Shown here piece by piece: positions 1 through 5,364 of a stretch of 7,989 nt of DNA (positions within the stretch are counted from its first letter, which is position 1; every line of letters begins with the position of its first letter). The stretch lies in the NCBI GenBank assembly GCA_025354965.1, contig JANXLW010000006.1:1-7989 (forward strand), in the 5' to 3' direction. Position numbers and translations under genes: made by a program. The notes beneath the pieces are model-generated. The model did not search any database and was not told where the DNA came from. It saw only the letters and a program-made list of their open reading frames with translations. This DNA is from Betaproteobacteria bacterium (GTDB lineage Bacteria > Pseudomonadota > Gammaproteobacteria > Burkholderiales > Burkholderiaceae_C).

Positions 1-263
1 CCCAAGGCCCGCATTGGCGGCAAGTGCGTGAAGCCGTCGGTCTTGAAGCGCTGCACGCGACCGCCTTCGTGATCGACACAAATGAGCAAGTCACGCCGCA
101 CCGCCTTGATGTCCCGGCACAGCCGCGTCAATTGCTCGCGATCCTGCCAATTGCGGGCAAACAGGATGCTGCCGCCGACCAGCGGATGCTTGAGTCGTTG
201 CCGATCGATTTTGCTCAAGTGCAAGCCGGCGATGTCAATGATGAGTGGTGCTTGTTGTGTCAT
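1..263 (-). CDS. nagZ: Beta-N-acetylhexosaminidase NagZ, N-terminal part (runs off left edge)
   Basis: Cytoplasmic glycoside hydrolase family 3 enzyme that removes N-acetylglucosamine from anhydro-muropeptides during peptidoglycan recycling. Only the first 87 codons are present, roughly a quarter of the usual length of about 340-360 residues. The translation begins MTQQAPLIIDIAGLHL and contains the conserved HPLVGGSILFARNW block (residues 26-39) and the substrate-binding block VDHEGGRVQRF (residues 63-73), both hallmarks of the NagZ barrel. The third block residue is His where many NagZ proteins have Gln; I think this is ordinary in this lineage. The start is the ATG at 263-261, with GGAA six bases upstream as a modest ribosome binding site. 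It begins 25 bp after the acpS stop, so it is probably the last or a late gene of the operon. The catalytic His/Asp loop lies outside the window and cannot be checked. Confidence 0.93.
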   Translation of the reverse strand, partial: MTQQAPLIIDIAGLHLSKIDRQRLKHPLVGGSILFARNWQDREQLTRLCRDIKAVRRDLLICVDHEGGRVQRFKTDGFTHLPPMRAL

Positions 264-288
264 GGGAAGTTCCGATAAAGACCATTTG

Positions 289-681
289 CTATAAAACCTC
301 GACAACGCAAAAGCTGGCGGCGTAATCGGTTTCGTCGGTCAGGCTCACATGCACGGTCAAGTTGCGAGCTTCAAACCATTTTTTCAAACCGCCATGCAGC
401 ACGATGGTGGGCTGGCCACCGGATAGTTTTGACACCTCGCACAAACACCAACTCATGGGCATCCTCATACCCAGACCGATGGCTTTGCTGAAGGCTTCCT
501 TGGCACTGAAGCGGGTGGCCAGGTAGCGAACGCCGCGCTCAGGCCAGCGCACGCTACGCTCTTGCCAGGTGGCAAACTCAGCTTCGCTCAAGATCTTTTT
601 TGCAAATCGCGCGCCATGTCGTTCCAGGCTGGCGTGGATGCGGCGAACGTCGCAAATGTCGGTACCAACACCGTAAATCAC
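289..681 (-). CDS. acpS: Holo-[acyl-carrier-protein] synthase AcpS
   Basis: Transfers the 4'-phosphopantetheine arm of coenzyme A to a serine of apo-ACP, activating fatty acid synthesis. The protein has 130 residues, normal for the family. It opens with the signature GVGTDI (residues 4-9, metal-ligand Asp8) and has the second signature RFSAKEAFSKAIGLG (57-71), in which Glu62 is the expected second magnesium ligand and Lys61 its conserved neighbour. The C-terminal strand HVSLTDETDYAASF resembles the E. coli type rather than the Bacillus type. The start is GTG at 681-679, immediately after the pdxJ TGA with no spacer; AAGG about seven bases upstream, inside the pdxJ 3' end, serves as ribosome binding site, so translation is probably coupled to pdxJ. 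The pdxJ-acpS pairing is widespread in proteobacteria. Confidence 0.96.
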   Translation of the reverse strand: MIYGVGTDICDVRRIHASLERHGARFAKKILSEAEFATWQERSVRWPERGVRYLATRFSAKEAFSKAIGLGMRMPMSWCLCEVSKLSGGQPTIVLHGGLKKWFEARNLTVHVSLTDETDYAASFCVVEVL

Positions 682-1440
682 TCAACACCCTTCATGAATG
701 CAGCGCAAATAGTCCTGCACCGCAACGCTGTAACCTAGCTCCAGCGCGTCGGCGATCAGCGCATGGCCGATAGAGACTTCTGCGACACCCGGCACCTGTT
801 TGATGAACTCGGTTAAGTTGTCCCGGTTCAAATCGTGGCCGGCATTGACCCCCAGTCCCGCATCCAGTGCGGCTTGGGCAGCGGCGGCAAAACGTGTCAA
901 CTGGTCGGTTTGTTGCGGCGTGCCCCAGCTCGCGGCATAGGGTTCGGTATAGAGTTCGACACGATCCGCGCCGACGGCTTTGGCTGCAGTCATCGCCTGC
1001 GGGTCAGCATCCATGAACAGACTGACGCGCAGACCCAGGCTGTGCGCCTGCGCAATGAGCGGACGCAGACGCTCAGCATCAGTCGGGAAATTCCAACCAT
1101 GGTCACTGGTGAACTGGCCCTCAGCGTCGGGCACAAAGGTCACCTGGTGCACCGTCAATTGCCGACTGCGCAGATCGCGCACACAGTCCAGCAAGTTGTG
1201 AAACGGATTACCCTCCACATTGAATTCGCGATCTGGCCAGGCCCGTAACAGCTTGGCCAGGTCGATCACATCAGTGGGGCGGATGTGACGTTCATCCGGC
1301 CGGGGATGTACGGTGATGCCATTGGCCCCAGCCTGAAGGCACAAGGTGGCCGCCCGCATGACGCTGGGGATACCCAGATGGCGTGTGTTGCGCACCAGTG
1401 CTACTTTGTTGAGGTTGACAGAAAGTGCCGTCTTGTTCAT
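682..1440 (-). CDS. pdxJ: Pyridoxine 5'-phosphate synthase PdxJ
   Basis: Condenses 1-deoxyxylulose 5-phosphate with 3-amino-2-oxopropyl phosphate to make pyridoxine 5'-phosphate, the last ring-forming step of DXP-dependent vitamin B6 synthesis in the cytoplasm. The 252-residue TIM barrel keeps the family residues: Asn9, Arg20, the motif GITVHPRPDERHI (41-53; His45, Arg47 and His52 at the same numbers as E. coli), FNVEGNPF with catalytic Glu76, GVNAGHDL with His202, and the phosphate-binding GHAL (225-228). I chose the ATG at 1440-1438 rather than an in-frame codon at 1494: it gives the normal family N-terminus (MNKTALSVNLNKVAL) and overlaps the recO stop in an ATGA arrangement, whereas the longer form would add 18 residues read out of recO. 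There is no clear ribosome binding site, which fits translation coupled to recO. Confidence 0.96.
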   Translation of the reverse strand: MNKTALSVNLNKVALVRNTRHLGIPSVMRAATLCLQAGANGITVHPRPDERHIRPTDVIDLAKLLRAWPDREFNVEGNPFHNLLDCVRDLRSRQLTVHQVTFVPDAEGQFTSDHGWNFPTDAERLRPLIAQAHSLGLRVSLFMDADPQAMTAAKAVGADRVELYTEPYAASWGTPQQTDQLTRFAAAAQAALDAGLGVNAGHDLNRDNLTEFIKQVPGVAEVSIGHALIADALELGYSVAVQDYLRCIHEGC

Positions 1441-2186
1441 AGGGATTGCAGATCGATCATCATTTGGCGCGTTCTCAATGTTGTCACGCCGCAATGGTAA
1501 TTCAGCAGGGTGCGCAACTGGGGTTTGAGTTCAGTCATCACCTCCGAGCAGGCGCGCAAGGTGGCAGTGAATGGCGCACTGTCAGCAAGTGACTTTTGCA
1601 GTGCGTTCCACTGCGGTCCGCTGAGGCTGGAGCGATCCGCCACACTGGTTTGGCGCAGACCGCCTTCCGGTACCAGGCTGTAGCGGCCGTCCTGCTCAAG
1701 CTCACGCAACGTCATGGTCTGCGCGTTCAACAGCGGTAGTAGCCCGACCTCGCGCAGCAACAGCAGCTCAAAGGCACGCAATGCAGGCTGCAAGGCTTCA
1801 CCATGCTCGAAGGCGAGCACCTCCACGACCTTGGCATAAACGTCAAACAACCCCGGGTGGGGGTCATCCCGCGCCAGCAAAGTCAACAACAGTTCGTTGA
1901 GGTAATAACCAGACATTAGCGCCTCGCCACTTGGCATGACATGGCCACCCTGCCATTCGGCAGCTTTGAGTGAGCGGATCTCTGCATCGCCGCCAAAGGA
2001 CACATGCAGAGGTTGCAAAGGCAACAGAATGGGTCGAAAGCTGGAACTTGGTCGCTTGACGCCTTTGGCTACCAAAGCAATACGACCATGATGCCGCGTA
2101 AAAACTTCCAGGATCAGGCTCGACTCGCTCCAGTCATAGCGGTGCAGCACATAGGCCGGTTCGTCAGAAATGCGCTTGCTAGCCAC
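1437..2186 (-). CDS. recO: DNA repair protein RecO
   Basis: Recombination mediator that, with RecR, displaces SSB and loads RecA on gapped DNA in the RecF pathway. The 249-residue protein begins with an OB-fold region (about 1-80) containing the typical stretch SDEPAYVLHRYDWSESSLIL and the basic segment VAKGVKRPSSSFRP. The GGHVMPSGEALMSGYYLNELLLTLL segment (about 80-104) and a helical C-terminal domain follow, ending in LNYHCGVTTLRTRQMM. The four-cysteine zinc finger of some RecO proteins is absent, as is common in proteobacteria. The start is GTG at 2186-2184; no alternative start matches the family N-terminus and no convincing Shine-Dalgarno is visible. It lies 14 bp after era, so it may depend on translation of era. 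The stop codon overlaps the pdxJ start. Confidence 0.95.
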   Translation of the reverse strand: MASKRISDEPAYVLHRYDWSESSLILEVFTRHHGRIALVAKGVKRPSSSFRPILLPLQPLHVSFGGDAEIRSLKAAEWQGGHVMPSGEALMSGYYLNELLLTLLARDDPHPGLFDVYAKVVEVLAFEHGEALQPALRAFELLLLREVGLLPLLNAQTMTLRELEQDGRYSLVPEGGLRQTSVADRSSLSGPQWNALQKSLADSAPFTATLRACSEVMTELKPQLRTLLNYHCGVTTLRTRQMMIDLQSL

Positions 2187-2200
2187 GTCGGGGTGACCGA

Positions 2201-3217
2201 TTACTGGTAGCCAAAAGAACGAACACGCGCTTCGTCATCAGCCCAGCCTGAGCGCACTTTGACCCATAGCTCGACAAAGACCTTGGCGTCCAGAAGCTTT
2301 TCCAATTCCACCCGGGTTTCGGTGCCAATGCGCTTGATGCGCTCGCCCTTGTCTCCAATCACCATCGCCTTATGGGTGTCGCGCTCGACCACTATCGTGG
2401 CTGCAATCTTGAGCAGGCGTTTTTGTTTGCCGCGACCGACTTCTTCGTCAAACTTGTCGATGACTACCGTCGAGGTGTAGGGCAACTCATCGCCCGTGAG
2501 GCGAAACAGTTTCTCACGCACCGTCTCACTGGCCAGAAACTTCTCGCTGCGGTCAGTCAGTTCGTCTTGCGCATACCACCAGGCCTGCACTGGCAGGTAC
2601 TTCTCGCAGATACCCAGCAGTCGCTCAATGTCCTTGATATTTTTGGCCGACATCGGCACGAACTCGGAAAATGCGCGGCGCTGCTGCATTTCCTGCAACC
2701 AAGGCGCGATATCAGCGCGGCGCGTGATTTGATCCAGCTTGTTGGCCACCAGCAGGGTGGGTATCTCTTTGCTCAGCAACGCCAGCACTTTGGCATCGGC
2801 CTGGTTGAACATACCGGCCTCTACGACGAACAGAATCAGGTCTACGTCGCCCACTGCACCCAATACGGTTTTATTGAGCGAACGGTTCAGTGCATTGTTG
2901 TGACGCGTCTGAAAGCCTGGCGTGTCAACAAACACAAACTGATTTGCGCCCTGAGTGTGCATACCAGTGATGCGGTGGCGCGTGGTTTGCGCCTTGCGCG
3001 AGGTAATGCTGATCTTCTGACCTACCAGCGCGTTAAGCAAAGTCGATTTGCCAACGTTTGGCTTGCCCACGATGGCTATCAGGCCACAGCGTTGCCCTGC
3101 AACTGGTGTACCAACGGAAGGTCCGGCGCGCATGCTTTTAAGCATGCTCTCCAAATTATCCTGCCCCTCAACCTCCGGCGATTCGCCATGGGCAGCTGCA
3201 TTTTTCTTCATAATCAT
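2201..3217 (-). CDS. era: GTPase Era
   Basis: Essential Ras-like GTPase with an RNA-binding KH domain; it binds the 3' end of 16S rRNA and acts in maturation of the 30S subunit. All GTPase motifs are present: G1 GKPNVGKS (51-58), G2 around TTRH (78-81), G3 DTPG (98-101), G4 NKLD (159-162) and G5 SAK (190-192). The KH domain carries the expected loop as GDKG (288-291). At 338 residues it is about 35-40 longer than E. coli Era, entirely from an N-terminal extension (1-43) that looks unstructured. The start at 3217 is supported by GGAGG six bases upstream; later Met codons (3211, 3145, 3133) are less well placed. Long N-termini are, to my knowledge, common in Comamonadaceae Era. It follows rnc after 70 bp and precedes recO by 14 bp, the classical rnc-era-recO order. 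Confidence 0.97.
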   Translation of the reverse strand: MIMKKNAAAHGESPEVEGQDNLESMLKSMRAGPSVGTPVAGQRCGLIAIVGKPNVGKSTLLNALVGQKISITSRKAQTTRHRITGMHTQGANQFVFVDTPGFQTRHNNALNRSLNKTVLGAVGDVDLILFVVEAGMFNQADAKVLALLSKEIPTLLVANKLDQITRRADIAPWLQEMQQRRAFSEFVPMSAKNIKDIERLLGICEKYLPVQAWWYAQDELTDRSEKFLASETVREKLFRLTGDELPYTSTVVIDKFDEEVGRGKQKRLLKIAATIVVERDTHKAMVIGDKGERIKRIGTETRVELEKLLDAKVFVELWVKVRSGWADDEARVRSFGYQ

Positions 3218-3223
3218 ATTCTG

Positions 3224-3228
3224 CCTCC
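3224..3228 (-). promoter_or_regulatory. Ribosome binding site of era
   Basis: GGAGG on the minus strand, separated by six bases from the ATG at 3217. It is the best Shine-Dalgarno in the window and decides the start of era in favour of the long N-terminal form over the internal Met codons. Confidence 0.85.
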
Positions 3229-3252
3229 GGGGGACAGCCCTTTACAAAGGTT

Positions 3253-3262
3253 ACCGGCCGGT
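3253..3262. repeat. Short perfect palindrome in the rnc-era gap
   Basis: ACCGGCCGGT is a perfect 10-bp palindrome in the 70-bp spacer between rnc and era, and CCTTT/AAAGG (3239-3250) forms a second tiny inverted repeat beside it. There is no T-run on either side, so this is not an intrinsic terminator. The rest of the spacer shows only the era ribosome binding site. Function unknown; it may be chance. Confidence 0.35.
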
Positions 3263-3287
3263 GCCGGGGAAGCCAGATTCGCCAGGG

Positions 3288-3974
3288 TCACGCGTTAGTC
3301 TTGGCCCTGAGTGTCTGCAGCATCGCAGCAGCTGCGGCCTGCTCGCCCGCACGACGTGATCCGCCGATGCCACGCTCAAACAAATTGAGTTCAGTGACCT
3401 CACACTCGACGTCAAAGGTCTGCTTGTGCGCTGCACCTTGCGTGCCGACTACCCGGTACAAGGGCAGGGTCATTTTGCGCCCTTGCAACCACTCCTGAAG
3501 TTCAGTCTTGGGGTCTTTGCCTATCGCTTCCATTTCTGGGTTGAATTCAACTGCCTTGAACAAGCGCTGAATCAGACTTTGCGACGCCGCAAATCCAGCA
3601 TCCAGATAAACCGCTCCAATAATGGCCTCCAGGGCATCAGCCAGAATAGAAGGCCGCCTGTGTCCGCCAGACTTGGCTTCTCCTTCTCCCAAGCGCACGA
3701 CGTCGGGCAGTCCCAATTCGACCGCCAGCTGATACAACGTATCTTGCTTGACCAGATTGGCACGCACCCTAGACAAATCCCCTTCGGGCAAAGTGCTCAA
3801 GCGTTCAAAGAGCAGATCGGCTACAGCAAGGTTCAAAACCGAATCACCCAAAAACTCGAGTCGCTCGTTGTGATCAATGGAGAAACTTCGGTGCGTCACG
3901 GCCCGAGTCAACAAATCAACGTTTGAAAACTCATGCTGTATGCGACCTTGCAACTCAATCAAGCCTTCATTCAC
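3288..3974 (-). CDS. rnc: Ribonuclease III
   Basis: Double-strand-specific endoribonuclease that processes the rRNA precursor and many mRNAs and small-RNA duplexes; it works as a dimer. The 228 residues are normal in length. The RNase III signature ERLEFLGDSVL (37-47) supplies Glu37, Glu40 and Asp44; ADALEAIIGAVYLDAGF (112-128) supplies the catalytic Asp113 and Glu116. A double-stranded RNA binding domain follows (about 154-224, from DPKTELQEWLQG to RRAGEQAAAAAMLQTL). The start is GTG at 3974-3972: an in-frame stop lies only five codons upstream and the nearby ATG at 3970 is in another frame. GAGAGA about 14 bases upstream is a weak ribosome binding site. It lies 39 bp after the DUF4845 gene. 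A strong hairpin 47 bp upstream of the start (4022-4054) could be a self-regulatory cleavage site. Confidence 0.97.
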   Translation of the reverse strand: MNEGLIELQGRIQHEFSNVDLLTRAVTHRSFSIDHNERLEFLGDSVLNLAVADLLFERLSTLPEGDLSRVRANLVKQDTLYQLAVELGLPDVVRLGEGEAKSGGHRRPSILADALEAIIGAVYLDAGFAASQSLIQRLFKAVEFNPEMEAIGKDPKTELQEWLQGRKMTLPLYRVVGTQGAAHKQTFDVECEVTELNLFERGIGGSRRAGEQAAAAAMLQTLRAKTNA

Positions 3975-4013
3975 TCGCTCAGATCTCTCTCATATCGCGA
4001 CTTGAGTTCGCTA

Positions 4014-4364
4014 TTAGGAGCGTCCTGCATACTTGAGCGTCAAGTACGCAGGACCTACCAGGTGAATTTCCCGTTGATAGGAAAAGCTGACGACTACTTT
4101 GTCGCCTTCCTTAGTCACCTCAATGTCTTTACCTGTGACCGAGCTGATATTGTCTACGGCGGCTGCCTTGGCAAAGATACTGCGTACCTCTGCCACTGAA
4201 TTTCCTTCGCTTGCCTTTTTGGCAGCTTTGAGAACAGCCTGGTACTCGATCGCTGTTGGCACAACTTGGGCGCCAATGACACCTGCCATGGCGAGCATGC
4301 CACCGACCACCAACAGACCCAGAAATGACAAACCGCGCTGTCTGGATTTGAACTGAATTTTCAT
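4014..4364 (-). CDS. DUF4845 family membrane-anchored protein, prepilin-like N-terminus
   Basis: Small protein of 116 residues of unknown function, recognised as DUF4845 from its place between lepB and rnc and from its layout. A basic N-terminus (KSRQR) is followed by GLSFLGLLVVGGMLAMAGVIGAQVV (11-35), one hydrophobic segment. The remainder is a small soluble domain, probably periplasmic, with a helical EYQAVLKAAKKA part and a C-terminal beta part ending LVGPAYLTLKYAGRS. The RQRG|LSFLGLL junction resembles a type IV prepilin cleavage site, but the Glu5 of true pilins is missing (Gly there), so processing by the prepilin peptidase is uncertain. The ATG at 4364 is chosen because AGGGGA lies six bases upstream; an in-frame start at 4409 would overlap lepB and bury the membrane segment behind 15 extra residues. 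The last codons encode a strong RNA hairpin upstream of rnc. Confidence 0.85.
   Translation of the reverse strand: MKIQFKSRQRGLSFLGLLVVGGMLAMAGVIGAQVVPTAIEYQAVLKAAKKASEGNSVAEVRSIFAKAAAVDNISSVTGKDIEVTKEGDKVVVSFSYQREIHLVGPAYLTLKYAGRS
4022..4054 (-). other. Strong 15-bp hairpin at the 3' end of the DUF4845 gene, upstream of rnc
   Basis: Arms at 4022-4036 and 4040-4054 are reverse complements except at one position (4029/4047), which in the minus-strand transcript becomes a G-U pair. The RNA therefore folds into a continuous 15-bp stem with a 3-base loop. It occupies codons of the PAYLTLKYAGR tail of the DUF4845 protein and ends 47 bp before the rnc start. No U-run follows, so it is not an intrinsic terminator. 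E. coli RNase III controls its own mRNA by cutting a stem-loop ahead of rnc, so a processing or autoregulatory role is plausible but is inference; it could also stabilise the downstream mRNA. Confidence 0.6.
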
Positions 4365-4369
4365 ACATT

Positions 4370-4375
4370 TCCCCT
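4370..4375 (-). promoter_or_regulatory. Ribosome binding site of the DUF4845 gene
   Basis: AGGGGA on the minus strand (GGGG core at 4371-4374), six bases before the ATG at 4364. It sets the start of the DUF4845 gene and argues against the longer form that begins inside lepB. Confidence 0.75.
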
Positions 4376-4392
4376 TTATGGTGAATGCGATC

Positions 4393-5364
4393 TCATTCAA
4401 ACGAGCCAATGCGCTTCAGGTTGCTGAAATTCATCCAGACAAAAAAAGCTTTGCCAACAATGTTCTTGTCGGGCACAAAACCCCAGTAGCGCGAGTCTTG
4501 CGAATTGTCGCGGTTATCGCCCATCATGAAGTAGTGGCCAGGAGGCACTTTGCAGACCACTCCTTCGACACTGTAGCTGCAATTCTGTCGATTGGGAAAA
4601 TCCATAATGTCGACTTCCGACACACCACTACGTCGGTCATCGTCATTGAGCAGACGGTGCTTATGCTCACCCAGCGTCTCTTCATATTGCTTAAAGTAGC
4701 GCATCACGTCTTCATCAAAAAACTCTGCGACAGGCGCTGTCGGTATCGCTTTGCCATTGATAGTCAAACGCTTGTTCAGGTAAGCCACCTCGTCGCCCGG
4801 CACACCCACCACCCGCTTGATGTAGTCCAGACTGGGCTTGGGCGGGTAGCGGAACACCATCACATCGCCGCGCTGCGGTGTCTTGCCCTCAATGATTTTT
4901 GTATTGATCACGGGCAACCGTACACCGTAGTGAAATTTATTCACCAGGATGAGATCACCCACCAGCAATGTAGGAATCATGGAGCCTGAAGGAATTTTGA
5001 AAGGTTCGAATAGGAACGAACGCAAAAAAAACACAGCAATGATGACCGGAAAGAGCCCGGCAGTCCAGTCCAGCCACCAGGGTTGCGCCAGGATGCGGGT
5101 TTTGGTCTCCAACATGTTGTCGTCGACCTGGCTAATCCCCATCTTGCCCAGTTCTTCGCGTCTCCTGACAGCCTCGGTTTCGAGCAGTACTGCCGCTTTT
5201 TTTCGTTCTGGCAAAAAATAAAAACGCTCCAGAAACCAATAAACACCGGTCACCACAGTTGCCAAAAACAACAGCAGCGCGAAGTTGCCTTCCACCAAAC
5301 CAAAGTACCAGGCCCCGGCGTATCCGACAAAGGCCGCCAAAATGAAAGAGGTGACAACTTGCAT
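4393..5364 (-). CDS. lepB: Signal peptidase I LepB
   Basis: Inner-membrane serine-lysine protease that removes signal peptides from exported preproteins on the periplasmic face. The 323 residues match the E. coli length (324). Hydrophobic segments at about 4-23, 28-45 and 103-119 anchor the protein, with a charged cytoplasmic loop (52-95) between the second and third. The catalytic Ser128 lies in IPSGSMIPTLLVGD (124-137) and the general base Lys183 in DYIKRVVGVPGD (180-191). The C-terminal signature GDNRDNSQDSRYWG spans 282-295. Cys262 and Cys271 match the periplasmic disulfide pair of the E. coli enzyme. The start ATG at 5364-5362 shares one base with the lepA stop (TAATG), with AGGTGG six to seven bases upstream, so translation is probably coupled to lepA. 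Two homopolymer runs (8 A at 5024-5031, 7 T at 5197-5203) do not disturb the frame. Confidence 0.97.
   Translation of the reverse strand: MQVVTSFILAAFVGYAGAWYFGLVEGNFALLLFLATVVTGVYWFLERFYFLPERKKAAVLLETEAVRRREELGKMGISQVDDNMLETKTRILAQPWWLDWTAGLFPVIIAVFFLRSFLFEPFKIPSGSMIPTLLVGDLILVNKFHYGVRLPVINTKIIEGKTPQRGDVMVFRYPPKPSLDYIKRVVGVPGDEVAYLNKRLTINGKAIPTAPVAEFFDEDVMRYFKQYEETLGEHKHRLLNDDDRRSGVSEVDIMDFPNRQNCSYSVEGVVCKVPPGHYFMMGDNRDNSQDSRYWGFVPDKNIVGKAFFVWMNFSNLKRIGSFE

Noticed and set aside
1441..1494. Longer PdxJ form starting at 1494
   Set aside because: The 18 extra residues come from the recO coding region in another frame and do not match the PdxJ N-terminus; the ATGA start at 1440 is the family start.
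2372..3298. 308-residue open frame on the plus strand opposite era
   Set aside because: It lies wholly antisense to a clear era gene, continues into the spacer without a ribosome binding site, and its translation resembles no family I know; it is a shadow of GC-biased codon use.
4382..4399. Six-bp stem TGAATG/CATTCA over the lepB stop as a terminator
   Set aside because: Short, AT-rich and without a T-run; the operon clearly continues into the DUF4845 gene 28 bp later.
4378..4989. 203-residue plus-strand open frame opposite lepB
   Set aside because: Antisense to the well-conserved LepB; composition is a by-product of the opposite strand and no start signal is seen.
5024..5203. Homopolymer runs in lepB (A8 and T7) as phase-variation or frameshift sites
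   Set aside because: lepB is essential and its frame is intact with all motifs; there is no alternative downstream frame, so the runs are most likely just Phe and Lys codons.
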